NCBI GenBank assembly: GCA_009599575.1
Contig: VWND01000027.1
Span: 1 to 40,000, forward strand
Reading direction: 5' to 3'
Source of the DNA: Blumeriella jaapii
Taxonomy: Eukaryota > Ascomycota > Leotiomycetes > Helotiales > Drepanopezizaceae
DNA: 40,000 nt
Shown: one piece after another, positions 19,287 to 30,154 of the stretch
Layout: each line of letters opens with the position of its first letter
Position numbering within the stretch: position 1 is the stretch's first letter
Made by a program: the position numbers and the translations under genes
The notes under the pieces: generated by a model
The model's input: the letters and a program-made list of their open reading frames with translations, nothing else
Told to the model about the DNA's origin: nothing
Database searches by the model: none

Positions 19287-22200
19287 TCACCCTCTTCTCC
19301 TCTCCAGCCCCAGCCCCCCGAGTGCAACGCGCACGCCCTCCACAGCCTCACTCTGCTTGACCTCCATTCCATCCCTCATGACCATGCCGCCTCGGCCTGC
19401 AGGACCGCGACTACTCTGCTTCGCATTCTCTCGCACCGCGGCATCCATCTCCCTCGCCTTGACGTTGAGCTTCTCGGTCGCGCAAGCCTCTCTCCACTCA
19501 CCAGGTAGACACGGATGCAGACAGCCCTCCGCCGGACAGCAGCCACCGGAATTGATAGTTCCCTCGTCGGTGTGCCAAGCCTGCATGCAGATGCTATGGC
19601 CCCCGTGGCCGCAGCCAGGACAGTACCACCAGTTGCTGATCGCAAATTCTCCCTCGGGCTCGGCGTAGTCAAGATCCTGGGGCACCTCGCGAGAGAGGCA
19701 GATGGGGCACGGGTCCATGTATGTGTTGCAGCGGGGACACTTCCACACCGATCCTGGGATCAACGGGTCGTTGTCGAGCGGCTTGTCGCACTCCGTGCAG
19801 AAGAAGCCAATCGTGACATTTTCTTGTGCTGGGCCATAGACAGATGGGTAGAGAGGGACGCAAAGGTTCCGGAGCATCGTTGCTTCTTGAAAGAGCTTCA
19901 TGCTCATGAGACGGTGGTGGTACTGACGCATGATTGCCGCGGCTTGGATGGGGTCGATGGCATCGGGCGCGAGGAGCGGGCGAAGAAGAAGCACTATGGC
20001 TGCGGCGTTCAGGACACCAGTTCGAAGCTCGAATTCAAGGAAGCGTGGGACAACGATGTTGGGATCCAGGGGCGGGATGAGAAATGATGGGTCTCCAGGC
20101 CAGGGGAAGTAATCGCTCTCGATGATGTTGGGGTCTTCCGATACTCTCTCGGACGGTGGCTCGGACGGAGAAGGATTGCCCGGGACCTCTTCAGCGGGAG
20201 ACTTCACAGGTGCGGTATCCTTGGGGGCGGAAGCTTCCTGTAGCCTAAAGACAGGTGGCTCAGATGGGTTATGCAGTGGACGGACGTTCTGTGGCCCTGG
20301 AGCAAAACGGCTCGGAGAAGGATCATCTACTGGCTCAGAGTCGGCGCCTGGGCGATGATGACGGCCCTCCCACGTTGAGACCCGATCCCGTAACTCCCGG
20401 CCTTTTCCTTTATCGAGGCTTTGAGGATCGCTGTCAGAATTCACGAATCTGCTTCCTTGAGAGTCGCCCGAGGTAGAAAACATCTGAAAGCTCTCTTCCG
20501 AATCATGACGCTGGGTACTCGTACTGGGGCGATCCTGATAATCCAAACGCAGAGGCGCCTTTCTGGAAGGAGCAGCATAGTCAATTGCAGGTGGTTGTTC
20601 CATGCCGTAAAAGTCATAGCCTTCCACGCTAGATGGCGATTGTCCAGAGGGTTGTTTGTCTGCACTAGGGACAGGAACTGGGCTTGGAATGTGCGGATGA
20701 GCAGCTCCAGGCAGTTGGATTTTGTCGTCGCTCATGATTGGCCTCGCCTCCTCGACATCGTGGTCGCGCACGGGGCGTGCCAAAGGTGTAGCCACGTTGG
20801 ACGTACTCTCCAGATCTTCACGAACTATGGGAATGCCGTGCTTCTGCGCGGGGTTGTTGGGCTGTTGGTTTGATGCCTTAGGCAGCTCATTCCCGCGATC
20901 GGTTTGGACTTTCGACTCGGTCGGTGACTCCTGTGGCTGCTCGTGGGATGGCTGAGCCTTAGATTCGAGTCTTGAATTGCGATGGGCTTCGGCTCGCTCA
21001 GAGAGAAGACGGCCCATGAGAAAGGCAAGACCCCGCCAAGACTGGGCTAGACGAAACTGAGCGACATCCTCTGCGTAATCAGCAAACCATTTCATGATTT
21101 GCTCCACACGAATGTGCATCGGCTGAGCGTACACATCAGGGAACAGCTTCTTGTCGAGCAGCTGCAAGTAGCAATTGCTGAAATACTGGTAGATCGAGGG
21201 CTTGGCTTTGATGATGGGCTCTGGTAAGCGACCTATAGCCTTGATTTGAACTGGCTCGTAGATTCCCGTGATCTTCACTCCATCCTCCAGAGACATGACC
21301 TTCTGGTCCGCCAGTCCCACGCCGGTCGGCGGAGTGGAGCTCAACGACTGTCCCCGTCCGCTGTGTCTTCTCCTACGCCCTGCTCTCCGTCTGGGACCCA
21401 AGAAGCTGCCGACCACATCCTCTTCCGAGTCGCTTCGGCTGAGGCTCAACAGAGGCCCACCCTTGTCGAAGCCCGGAGACGAGTCCGGTAGTGGCACGGA
21501 GGGGCGGGAGCGGGGAGGCGGTTGGCGCTGCTCTACAAACATCAAGAGGAATCCGTCTGGCGCGAAACAGAAGGTTGAGAGGCTCCGGCGCTCCATGAGC
21601 TGAGGCACGAAGGCCACATCTGTTTGGATGAAATTGCCCGCCTTGTCGACGCTCCAAAGGAGATCCCGAGTGTTCCAAAGGAGTGCCGATGGCGCGTTGT
21701 CCCACTCCTCGATCTCCTTGAAGGGCAGTGTGCTTCGTGCGAGGTCCCAGATGTGAACGCTCGAGGTCTGAAAGCGGCCAGAGTTGGAGTCGTCGTATGC
21801 CACGGTCACCTGCGCCGCTCTCCTGCCCTGCGCCGTGGTAGACCAGCAGGCTGGGCGCCAGGAGACGTGGGACACGGGCGCGGGCGTGATGAAGGTGAAC
21901 TTGGACTTCTGGTTTCTCTCGGCCTTCTTCGACAGATCCCATACGTGACACAGCTGGTCCATGCCGCCGCTAATCAGACTCTCGCCGTCCGGGTGCCACG
22001 AGATGGAAGAACACGCGCTCGTATGAGCCGTGAGCTTCAGCGCCGGAGCCGTGGCTTTCTGGATGTCCCACTTCTGAACCACGCCCGCATCGGTGCAGCA
22101 CGCAAACTCCATGCCGTCGGTTGGCGACCACTTCACATCCCGCACGGCGTCCGCGTTGCACTTGAACACCTTCCACGGTCTCACGGCCGGACCCGAGCGC

Positions 22201-22901
22201 GCAGGATAGACCTGCTTGAGATCGAAGCTTCGAACGGTCCCATCTTGACTTGCCGAGAGGAGCCAATTGCTCTTGAAGGGGCTGATGTCGAGCTTGTGGA
22301 CCTGTCGGGTGTGTGCCTCGATGCGCGCCACCTCCAATCCCTCCTGCACCCGGTTGAGATCGTACACCGTGATGCGCCCGTTCCCACACGCCGTGACGAT
22401 GTATGTGTCGAGATCGCCGTACGACCACTTGACGTCGCGGATGTTGAGCTGCTCGGGGGTGGCGGCGGAGGGGTCATGGCTGGCGGCGTAGGCCACGATG
22501 ATCGCGCGCAGGTCCAGCTCCTCCGTGATTGTTGCGCCCTCCACCTTCAGGACTTTGAAGACCTTTGGGCCCGCGACCACCACGCGCGAGCCATCTGGAG
22601 AGCGGGCGAGGCAGGTGATGGGCGCGCCGAGCGAGAAGATCGCGCGCTGTGACGCGCTGGGCCGGAGGGACTCGAGGGCGCTCGTCGCGGCGGGCTCGGT
22701 GGCTGGCGACGCCGGCGGCTGGCGCAAGAGCTTCTTCACGAAGCCTCTGCCGTTCATGGTGAAGCCGGTGCTGGTGAAGCTCAGGAACGCATCGTGGTTG
22801 TGGTCTTGTTGGTCTTCGCGATTGAGGAAATCTTGGTCGTCGCTCTTCAAGGGCTCCGTCGGCTCCTCGACGCTCGGACCCGTTGGTAGTGAGCTCTCCA
22901 T
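19287..22901 (-). CDS. RTC1: Rtc1/WDR24-like subunit of the SEA (GATOR2) complex
   Basis: A single 1,204-residue exon. The N-terminus is acidic and disordered. A WD40 propeller spans about 85-440: FSLGAPITCLARSPDGSRVV, NIRDVKWSYGDLDTYIVTAC, HTRQVHKLDISPFKSNWLLS, DAVRDVKWSPTDGMEFAC, SCSSISWHPDGESLISGG. A conserved helical block follows near 555-640 (KPSIYQYFSNCYLQLLDKKL, IRVEQIMKWFADYAEDVAQF), then a long disordered Pro/Ser/Asp region, then VPRFLEFELRTGVLNAA. The C-terminal zinc-binding RING-like module lies at about 1028-1140: CTECDKP, WKCPRC, CPIC, WWYCPGCGHGGH and CCPAEGC. This order is that of Rtc1/Sea2 and WDR24, vacuole/lysosome-associated components acting upstream of TORC1 in amino-acid signalling. 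Length agrees with fungal members. The gene converges with NEJ1. Confidence 0.93.
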   Translation of the reverse strand: MESSLPTGPSVEEPTEPLKSDDQDFLNREDQQDHNHDAFLSFTSTGFTMNGRGFVKKLLRQPPASPATEPAATSALESLRPSASQRAIFSLGAPITCLARSPDGSRVVVAGPKVFKVLKVEGATITEELDLRAIIVAYAASHDPSAATPEQLNIRDVKWSYGDLDTYIVTACGNGRITVYDLNRVQEGLEVARIEAHTRQVHKLDISPFKSNWLLSASQDGTVRSFDLKQVYPARSGPAVRPWKVFKCNADAVRDVKWSPTDGMEFACCTDAGVVQKWDIQKATAPALKLTAHTSACSSISWHPDGESLISGGMDQLCHVWDLSKKAERNQKSKFTFITPAPVSHVSWRPACWSTTAQGRRAAQVTVAYDDSNSGRFQTSSVHIWDLARSTLPFKEIEEWDNAPSALLWNTRDLLWSVDKAGNFIQTDVAFVPQLMERRSLSTFCFAPDGFLLMFVEQRQPPPRSRPSVPLPDSSPGFDKGGPLLSLSRSDSEEDVVGSFLGPRRRAGRRRRHSGRGQSLSSTPPTGVGLADQKVMSLEDGVKITGIYEPVQIKAIGRLPEPIIKAKPSIYQYFSNCYLQLLDKKLFPDVYAQPMHIRVEQIMKWFADYAEDVAQFRLAQSWRGLAFLMGRLLSERAEAHRNSRLESKAQPSHEQPQESPTESKVQTDRGNELPKASNQQPNNPAQKHGIPIVREDLESTSNVATPLARPVRDHDVEEARPIMSDDKIQLPGAAHPHIPSPVPVPSADKQPSGQSPSSVEGYDFYGMEQPPAIDYAAPSRKAPLRLDYQDRPSTSTQRHDSEESFQMFSTSGDSQGSRFVNSDSDPQSLDKGKGRELRDRVSTWEGRHHRPGADSEPVDDPSPSRFAPGPQNVRPLHNPSEPPVFRLQEASAPKDTAPVKSPAEEVPGNPSPSEPPSERVSEDPNIIESDYFPWPGDPSFLIPPLDPNIVVPRFLEFELRTGVLNAAAIVLLLRPLLAPDAIDPIQAAAIMRQYHHRLMSMKLFQEATMLRNLCVPLYPSVYGPAQENVTIGFFCTECDKPLDNDPLIPGSVWKCPRCNTYMDPCPICLSREVPQDLDYAEPEGEFAISNWWYCPGCGHGGHSICMQAWHTDEGTINSGGCCPAEGCLHPCLPGEWREACATEKLNVKAREMDAAVRENAKQSSRGPAGRGGMVMRDGMEVKQSEAVEGVRVALGGLGLERRRG

Positions 22902-24010
22902 GATTCGCTAAGACTTCGGTTAGCATGCGCTAACAGGTATCAAATAAACATTGAGCAGGGGCTGGCTTCCTACCTCGCTGTTGTCGGACTGGGGAAAACA
23001 CGAAGCTGAGGTTTGTGGGAAGTGTTGACACCTCCGCGCCGTGTTGACATAATGGAGCGTGTGCGGGCTAGCTTGTCTCCTCTCACGTGGTTTAGCTTGC
23101 TTTCGAATTGACCTGCTTGCTTCGAATTGACCTGCTTGCTGAACCAGGAAGTGCCCCCCTCAGTCAGTTTGGCTCTGGGCTCTGTGGATGTCTAGGCGGG
23201 TTCCTTCCGAAGAAGGACAGGCCTCTACATACTGGCATGCCGGGCGACAGAACGCTTATTCCCAATATAGAAGACGAACTGACAGATATCCAGAGTCTAC
23301 GTACGGTGCTTTGCAAAGACAGCGCGTGAACGCAAGATGGGATTCTTGGGTTGGTATCAAAGGCATCTTCACAGTGTGTTGCAATCCATTGACGACCGAT
23401 AGCTTTTCCGTGACGATAGCTAGCAAGTAGAAAACATCCAAGTACGGTGTCTGGCAAGCTAGGATTTAAAGCTTTCAATAAAGTAAAGCAAAGCAAAGCA
23501 AAGGGACAGCAGCAGATTTGGGCAGAATGCAACAAAAGGGCGGTTACATGAAAGAGACGTAGATTGCAACTCCATGAATACCGAACGCGAGTTGCAGCAT
23601 ACCCTTGATCTGTCCTTTTTCCTTTACCAATTCCAAGCTAGGCCGCTGGCCACCCGAGCCATCAGATCTCTTCGGAGCGGACACTTCTTTCCCTACAGTC
23701 AATCATCAACTTTGAGCACGTACAGTACTATGATCCGCTCGCATGCTGATATAAACCTTGGTGAGAGATCCGAGCTATCTCGTCTGCTGAGAACAGCACC
23801 TGGATATCCATCTTCACAAAATGACGGGGCTTAAGCAACCAACGCTTAACCGCTGCTCATGAGACCGAGGCGGGCTCGTGACTGCGTTACCAGTAGAATC
23901 TCTCCATCGGCAGCCTGGGCCAGTCACCAAATTCTAGAAGCATTCACACACTGCACGGTATTCCCGTACCTGGCCGTTGGAAGGTACGGCCCGTAATGAT
24001 TAATGCTATC
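22902..24010. other. RTC1 upstream region and gene-poor interval
   Basis: Includes a CACGTGG box near 23095 about 190 bp upstream of RTC1, a 19-bp tandem duplication of TCGAATTGACCTGCTTGCT around 23103-23140 and an AAAGC repeat near 23484-23500. Short frames here have no family features. Confidence 0.5.
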
Positions 24011-24017
24011 GCCAGGG

Positions 24018-24024
24018 TATATAA
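24018..24024 (+). promoter_or_regulatory. TATATAA box
   Basis: TATATAA in otherwise mixed sequence, followed by pyrimidine-rich DNA with several TTGCAG/TCGCAG acceptor-like sites. It is about 380 bp upstream of the short frame at 24400 and could serve a small spliced transcript. Confidence 0.3.
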
Positions 24025-24399
24025 CTCATGCTTCGCACACGTAATCCAACCACTACTTTTGCAGTCTCTTATTCTTCTAACGATCTTCGCAGGGAACGCT
24101 ACCACACGCATTTACCTTTTTCATCCGCAGTTAAATAGCATGTAAGCAGCAGTCCCCTTTTTTTTTTTCGTTCATACGGTTGGATCGAGCCCAGCCACAG
24201 CTCGCTCGCTATCCAGCCTGTTCCCCCGTTTGGACTCGATAGCTCTCAGTTGACGTCGGCGTTCTTCTCCATCCAAGCCTGCCTTTACAGTGTTCAAGCG
24301 CGTCACCGACCATCTCTCCATCGCGTTCCAAACCCCAATCTTGCAGTCCGCGACCGAGAAGATCGTCGCCTTTTCTGCTGTTCGTGCTAGCCAATCAAG

Positions 24400-24582
24400 A
24401 TGTCGTATCTCGACCCTTCATTTCCGTGTACGAGCTTTTCTCAAAGGCGTATTCGGTTTGCGAATCGGTTCAGGCAGAGTCGCTTCCCTCGAACCGGTTC
24501 ATCTGCTCATCAACCGAATCCATTGTCATTACCGGCCCGGGCTTCTTTGTGTTGCTTTTGCAAACTGTCTTCGTTATTTTAG
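24400..24582 (+). CDS. Possible 60-residue small protein
   Basis: The ATG lies in good context (CAAGATGTCG). The predicted peptide begins MSYLDPSFPCTSFSQ, is Ser/Arg/Pro-rich and ends KLSSLF. Another frame (24290-24598) overlaps it, so coding is uncertain. Support is limited to the start context, the upstream TATATAA and intron-like signals in the leader. No family is recognised; it may be chance. Confidence 0.2.
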   Translation: MSYLDPSFPCTSFSQRRIRFANRFRQSRFPRTGSSAHQPNPLSLPARASLCCFCKLSSLF

Positions 24583-24599
24583 ACGGAGATTAAAGTAAA

Positions 24600-26092
24600 A
24601 GGCATCACCTGAGAAAGCGCTGGTGGTGCTGTAGATATCGACTGATAGAGCTGCTAGTCATTCGAAGAAGAAAACAATAGATTAAAAGAAGATTGGAATG
24701 GTATCTACGACAGTCGTCTCTAGTAAGTAGTACGAGTGGGTTGAGAAGTTCCAGTCAAGGTTTGCGAAATTGTCTGGATTCAATTTCGCTGAAAGACAAG
24801 GATCGAGGATTCCAATGGCAAGACAGTTAGTCACTTGCAAGCCAAGTATGTCTGAGAAGCTCTAGCCAGAAATGACTGAACGCGGATCGCGGTTTTGGTG
24901 AACATATGGACATGAGGCTGGTCGGAAGATGCGACTAGCTACCTACCTATAGCAATGGGTAGCACTAGCGCCCATGCATACAACTGGCGATGCGAAACAC
25001 TTGATCAATCAAGACTCTGGCATCGTCCTGTGACTCTGTTGCAGGTTCCATCCACCTGAATCCCGGGTGCATCACCCGCACCACGCCGTCTCTTCCTCTC
25101 CTGAATCTTCGATAGTCTTCAGAAACGCCTCGCCGCACCTGCGCCGTTAAATGTGGCAGGTGTCAAGGTGTCAGTCACGATCGATCCATGGGTTCTCAGC
25201 AAGCAGCGAGGCCCGTTCCACACTGTCCATGCTCTGCAGAATACTCTAAGTCGCGGCTATCGAAAGAGAGAGAGAGAGAGCGAGCGAGCGAGTCGGGGAC
25301 GGGCGCGGCGGCGTGGAGCAAGAGGGCAAAGACCGCACGCAGAGGGCCGTATCGTGAACATCATCACTCTCCAGCTAAGAGCCCGCGCAAGACTTGTGGC
25401 GCCCAACCGAGCCGGAAGAGCAGTGAGCATTTCCCAGTCTCCATCCGCGAGTCTTGACTCGCCGTCACGAGATTCGGGAGAAGAGTGGTGCCCCCCCCCT
25501 CTCTCTCTCTCCCACGGGTTGGCCACCGCCGGGCCTCGAGCACACACACCACAACGCGCCGTCGAACGGATGGACGTCGCTCGAGGATGGACGTCGTGTC
25601 GGGGACTTCTCGTCGCGAGCCGCCAATAGAATGCTCGTCCAACAACCGCTGGCGGCTCGTCTCGCACCGCGGCTGACGCTCTGCCAGATCTGACGTGCCG
25701 CTACGAGCGCCCGCATTAGCACATAGGACAGGCGAGTCTGTGTTGTGTTGATGTCTCTGCGTCGCGGGCTCGGCTGTCTCAGATTCTAAGATGGTGGCTG
25801 GCTGGCGGGCGGGCGGGCTGAATGTTGATTGTTGACTTCGACTCTTTTCCCATTGGGCCGCTCGCGCTCTTTCCTGGGCCGGCGTGTGGTCCCGACGTAC
25901 TGTGCCTCTATGACAGGCAACGTCGAGCCTCGATTCCTCTTCGACGGCTCTGCGTGAATGATGGTCACGCGCGGTGTAGTAAGACCCAAGGTTAGGGTCG
26001 GTTGGGGAATACTGTGGCAGGCTGCAACGACGCGGTGGGAGTCTGTTATGTTCGCTATGAGGCTCTGGATCATGGACGAGAGACCTTGAGGT
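24600..26092. other. Gene-poor interval upstream of the secreted-protein gene
   Basis: Contains a GA/GAGC microsatellite near 25266-25292, GC-rich DNA with overlapping frames on both strands (25150-26095), and no motif, splice structure or codon pattern that supports a gene. Confidence 0.5.
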
Positions 26093-26320
26093 CATCTTTT
26101 AGAGCAATATGCACAGCATTGACGGCGAGCCCGAATGTGGAGAACCGGAAAGCTCACTGGGGGAGATGGTCGGGATCGAAAAGTCAGGATGGCCAAGCTG
26201 TCTGAGATCATCTTTTAGAGCAATATGCACAGCATTGAAAGCGAGCCCGAATGTGGAGAGCCGGAAAGCTCATTTGGGAAATAGTCGTGGTCGAAAACTC
26301 AGGATAGCGGAGGCTGTCTG
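26093..26320. repeat. Tandem duplication, 116-bp period, two copies
   Basis: Copy 1 begins CATCTTTTAGAGCAATATGC at 26093 and copy 2 begins with the same string at 26209. They share long identical blocks (CACAGCATTGA, GCGAGCCCGAATGTGGAGA, CCGGAAAGCTCA) and differ by scattered substitutions, mostly in the second half. The second copy ends about 230 bp before the ATG at 26549. Confidence 0.9.
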
Positions 26321-26396
26321 CCAGTCTCATCGAGTGCTCGGAGAGCGCTCTCTTCGAGCCCTCTTCTCGTTCTCGCATTCTCGCGTCCAGGTCTGA

Positions 26397-26403
26397 GTAT
26401 AAG
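26397..26403 (+). promoter_or_regulatory. TATAAG box of the secreted-protein gene
   Basis: GTATAAGAA lies about 150 bp upstream of the ATG and just after the duplicated segment, followed by a pyrimidine-rich stretch and a CAGCC-repeat leader. Confidence 0.4.
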
Positions 26404-26548
26404 AATGCCTCTCCTGCTCTCCCAAATTGAATTATCATCGCCTTCTGCCTTCTGCATCTCAATCGCATCTACAGTCAGAGAACCGACCGCCAGCCAACCA
26501 GCAAGACACAGCCCAGCAGCCCAGCAGCCCAACAACCAAACCGCAACC

Positions 26549-27299
26549 ATGAAGTTCTTCAGCATCCTCGTCTCCGCCGCGCCCCTCCTGGCCAGCGTTT
26601 CCGGCTCTGCCATCGAGGCTCGCGCCCAAACATCTGCCCAGATGGCCAGCAGCTGGACGACGCTCACGACTCTCACCAAGAGTCTGGCCCAGACGGCCTC
26701 GGCGGTCAACACGAACCTCGCCCTCGGGAGCCCTTACAACGTACGTATACACCGCACGCGGGTGATCTCCTCGTCGAGAGGAAAAGGCTAATCGGGGCAT
26801 GGCTCGGTCGTAGGCTTTGGTCCAGGCCCTCAACCAGATGAACAGCCAAATCAACACCTTCGTCCTGGCCCAGCCCAGCACGCCAGTGTTCTCCACCGCG
26901 AACGCGAGCCCGGTCTGCTTCGCTTTCGGCGGGGTACGTTCCCCTCTCCTTTCTCCGAGAAGATTCACTGACGCGCAGGCAGTTCGTCGACATCCATGTC
27001 GCCACTCTCAACACCATCGCCAGCAAGGGGGTGTTGACCACCATCCTGTACCAGAACGATGTCAGAACCGCTCTGCGTCTCCAGAAGAACCTTCTTGACG
27101 TGAGTCTATTCCACCCCAGCCAAGGTGTGGAAACCCCGCTGACGAATGGCACGCGTGTTAGTCCATGGCCTTTGGCACCATCGATGTTGTTCCCCTCTGC
27201 CAGGTTGCTGCCGTCGACAAGAAGACGCACTTGGACAAGGCTCTCGCTGCGGCCGTGTGTGCTTACTCGCTTGGTGGCATTGCGGGCGTGACTTGCTAG
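26549..27299 (+). CDS. Small secreted four-cysteine protein, HsbA-like, 4 exons
   Basis: Exons are 26549-26740, 26814-26933, 26983-27099 and 27162-27299; introns of 73, 49 and 62 bp have donors GTACGT, GTACGT and GTGAGT. The product is 188 residues. A signal peptide is clear (MKFFSILVSAAPLLASVSGS), with likely cleavage near residue 20-25. The mature part is Thr/Ala/Leu-rich and mostly helical (WTTLTTLTKSLAQTASAVNT, ALVQALNQMNSQINTF), with four Cys in SPVCFAF, PLCQ, AVCAYS and the terminal GVTC. Size, signal peptide and helical heptad-like pattern resemble the hydrophobic surface-binding protein A / cell-wall galactomannoprotein group, but I see no decisive motif, so the family call is weak. 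It is probably secreted to the cell wall or outside, and could be an effector-like protein. The promoter contains a tandem duplication. Confidence 0.75.
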
Positions 27300-27803
27300 A
27301 TGCCTCAGGTCGTATCTGACGGAAGAGCAACTCTCGAGACGTGGATCGGGGGAGCGTTTAGTCAGGTGTTTTTTCGTTCGCGATCTACGCTCTCTCTTGC
27401 GCCACTGTCCTGAGTTTTAAAAAAAGACACTAATCAGCTTTCGATTTCACCAAGAGTAATTACACCCAACACAAGCTTGGACTTAGCGAAATATACAATC
27501 CGCTTCTCCATTTGCCTGGCCCAAGATTGATGATTCGTGAGACCGAGAAAGAGTCATGTGTTCACAGATTCATGGAGGAGGATGCCGGCATCCCGTCCTT
27601 CCCAAATGCGTGCGTGCGGTGCATTCGTGAGATCGCCATTGTCAAGTGAAGCTGTGCCACTACCCACACAAACCCACCAGTTCATCCGAAGATATCTGCA
27701 TCCCTCCTCCGAGCCATGCTCGGGTTCGGAACCGTGATCTCTTCATAGTTGGGTGTTCAGCAACCTCGAATGCTCAGCAACCTCGACAAGGAGGAAACAG
27801 AAG
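27300..27803. other. 3' flank of the secreted-protein gene
   Basis: About 500 bp with no supported gene; presumably 3' untranslated region and intergenic DNA. Confidence 0.5.
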
Positions 27804-28172
27804 ATGAAATCATGTCCTACTTCCACAGGCCGACTCCGCCGCACGCGAGACGCCAATTCGTCACGCACGGCACTTGCGGTTGCCGGACGAGAAGCGCAGA
27901 TACGCCCGGCCGAAGAGCCGACACTCGCCGCCCGGCGCGTGCGGATGCACCGGTCGTCTGCTGCTCCTGTAGCAGAGGAGACTGACGGTCGTGAGGCGCC
28001 AGGCGAACGCGTTGAGGAGGTGGTTCGGATGGGAGAAACAGCGCAGGAGGCGGTGAAGGAGTTGCTTGATCGAGGCGTGGCAGAGTGGCTTGTTGAGAGA
28101 CATCGTTCCAAAGTTGGGCGGCCATGGGCAGAGAGGAGCGTTGTGGCCTCAACGCTGGAGGAGGATGATTGA
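27804..28172 (+). CDS. Doubtful 122-residue hypothetical protein
   Basis: The frame starts MKSCPTSTGRLRRTRDAN and ends with an acidic stretch (STLEEDD). Residues about 65-115 look more protein-like than the surroundings: an amphipathic helix with VEEVVRMGETAQEAVKELL and VAEWLVERHRSKVG, and GC-ending codons. No family is recognised. The opposite strand is also open for much of this stretch, so the frame could be accidental or a remnant of a decayed gene. Confidence 0.3.
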   Translation: MKSCPTSTGRLRRTRDANSSRTALAVAGREAQIRPAEEPTLAARRVRMHRSSAAPVAEETDGREAPGERVEEVVRMGETAQEAVKELLDRGVAEWLVERHRSKVGRPWAERSVVASTLEEDD

Positions 28173-28224
28173 TGCTTTGAGACTTTGAGACTTTGTTGTT
28201 CGGTAAGCGAGACGGGCAGGTATG

Positions 28225-28660
28225 GATGTACTACTGTATGTACAGTACATAGTACAGTACAGTACTGCAAGACAATCTAGAGTGAAACCTGGTCTCGACA
28301 GGGTCTTCGTCACTCGCCGGTCGCGAGCGGTTCACGAGGAGACAAAAGATCGAGAGGTAGAAGTCGATGGGTGCAGCCTCATACTGTACTCACAGTACAG
28401 TCAGTACAGTATCACCCAAACAAACATCGAGCTCGGTCTCAAAACGTGACCTGAGGTTGAGGTCACACGTGACACTGGCTCGCGTAAGCTGAGACATACA
28501 GTATGGATGTACAGTACATACAGTACAGTACAGATACATACCTCAGTACAGATACATACCTCACCCCCGACTGTACAGTATGTACAGAACACAGCAGTAC
28601 ATCCTGTAGATCCCATCTCACCCAACAAAGTGTCCGTCTTACATACAGTATCTGTACTCA
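28225..28660. repeat. GTACAGTAC-type palindromic repeat clusters
   Basis: Clusters of TACAGTAC, GTACAGTA and ACAGTACATACAGTAC occur at 28230-28265, 28385-28410, 28495-28560 and 28570-28655. Each unit is nearly self-complementary. No gene lies here. Confidence 0.8.
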
Positions 28661-28964
28661 CCTAGACATCTTCTAAACCCGCCCAGGGTTTCATCCCATC
28701 TCTTCTCGCCTTCACGCGTTTCCCCTGCAGCTTGCTCAAGCTGGGTTTCACACCGACTCGGCTTCGACCAAGCGGCTGCCCATAGCTTTTGCTACAGTAT
28801 CTTTCCCATTCTCGACAAGTTCGTCGTTGATCTGCGTGGCTTTGGGCCGAGTTGGCCGAGCGAGCTATTGCTTTTATACTTTGAAGCCTGTATCCGTGTC
28901 ACCGGCCGACTTGCCTTCTGAGATGGCAGAGGGCGCGCCGGGTGCGCCGGGTGCAAGTGGTTAC

Positions 28965-29285
28965 AGTACAGTCCACACAGTACGGTGCGGTACCGTATCG
29001 TTCAGTGTTTACACACAGTAAATGTCCTGACTCTCGAGCCGAAAAGCTCTTCGCGTGTCAGAGCAAAGCGCCGTACCGTGCTGTACTGTGCTGTACCATA
29101 CCATACCGATCCGGTGTCTCCGTATCTATAATTATCAGTTATCGTGGCCCTGCACTTGCTCGAGGTCGGACGTCGGAAACCAGTGCAGTGCAGTACAGTA
29201 TGTATGTACAGTATGTACATACATACAGACAGTATGTACATACAGTACGTACCTACGTATGTACAGTATGTACAGCGCAGTAGGT
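28965..29285. repeat. Second TACAGTATGTAC repeat cluster
   Basis: TACAGTAC, GTACCGTA and the longer TACAGTATGTACATAC unit recur, densest at 29189-29275. Apparent frames through it (Tyr/Val/Cys-rich or Thr/Tyr-rich) are repeat artefacts. Confidence 0.8.
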
Positions 29286-29544
29286 GAAGCCGGCGGCCTC
29301 TCAGGTCCCATACAGCAGCACCGGGAACTGCGGTACTGTAGGATTGCAGAAATCGTCTCTCCCGGCATGTGCGAACGTGAAACACTGGGGCGAAGGAGCA
29401 GATGGCTTCTAGAAGGATCGTGGAAGAAGCCAATGTGTGAGCTTGATGTTCCATCGAGCGCTCTATTCTGTACGCAACAGGGCCGCAGGGAGTGGTGCCG
29501 TGGTCATGCTGAAGCGTGAGCGTGCAAGAAAGAGCCGTGGAACC

Positions 29545-29822
29545 ATGGATGTTGATGCAGATGTTGTTGTTTTTGTTGTGGTTGTTGTGGTTGATATTGA
29601 TGTTGATATTGATGTTGATATTGATGTTGATATTGATGTTGATATTGATACTGACATTGATGCAGACGTTGATGCAGATTTTGATGCAGATGTTGATGTT
29701 GATTAAGATGGATGTTGATGCAGATGTTGATATTGATATTGATGTGTATGCTGATGCTGATATTGATGTTGAGGTTGATGTTGATGTTGATTTTGATATT
29801 GATATTGATGCTGGTGTATATG
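29545..29822. repeat. GATGTTGATATT minisatellite
   Basis: Units of GATGTTGATATT with GATGCA variants run for about 280 bp. Because the unit is a multiple of three and free of stops, it opens frames on both strands (Asp-Val-Asp-Ile on plus, Ile-Asn-Ile-Asn and Ser-Thr-Ser-Ile on minus). Confidence 0.9.
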
Positions 29823-30049
29823 ATGTTGACATCCTCGTCTCCCCATCTACCTACAATACAGTACGACGACGGCACAGTACACGCCCCTTCTTGCCCCACC
29901 GTCTCATGGCACGTAGTTAGTTTACCGGACATACTGTACAACGTTGATTTCCTCCAAGCGTAGAGGAGTGAGTGTTAGAGGAGCGAGTGCTAGAGGAGTG
30001 CCCTGGCGCCGGTCATACAAGCTCGGGACAGTTCGAGGCCTCAGCAGCG

Positions 30050-30123
30050 GTAGCGGCAGCAGCAGCAGCAGAGCAACCAGGCCGACGACCAGCGACGCAG
30101 CACCACCAGCACCACCAGCGAAA

Positions 30124-30154
<31 letters not shown>

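Noticed and set aside
21624..22652. 342-codon plus-strand frame opposite RTC1
   Set aside because: Antisense shadow of the WD40-coding part with no own family features.
25364..26095. 243-codon minus-strand frame
   Set aside because: Arg/Ser/Glu-rich with no motifs, overlapped by similar frames on the other strand, and running through a GA repeat.
29002..29920. Asp-Val-Asp-Ile (plus) and Ser-Thr / Ile-Asn (minus) repeat proteins
   Set aside because: Produced by the GATGTTGATATT minisatellite; flanking parts have no protein character.
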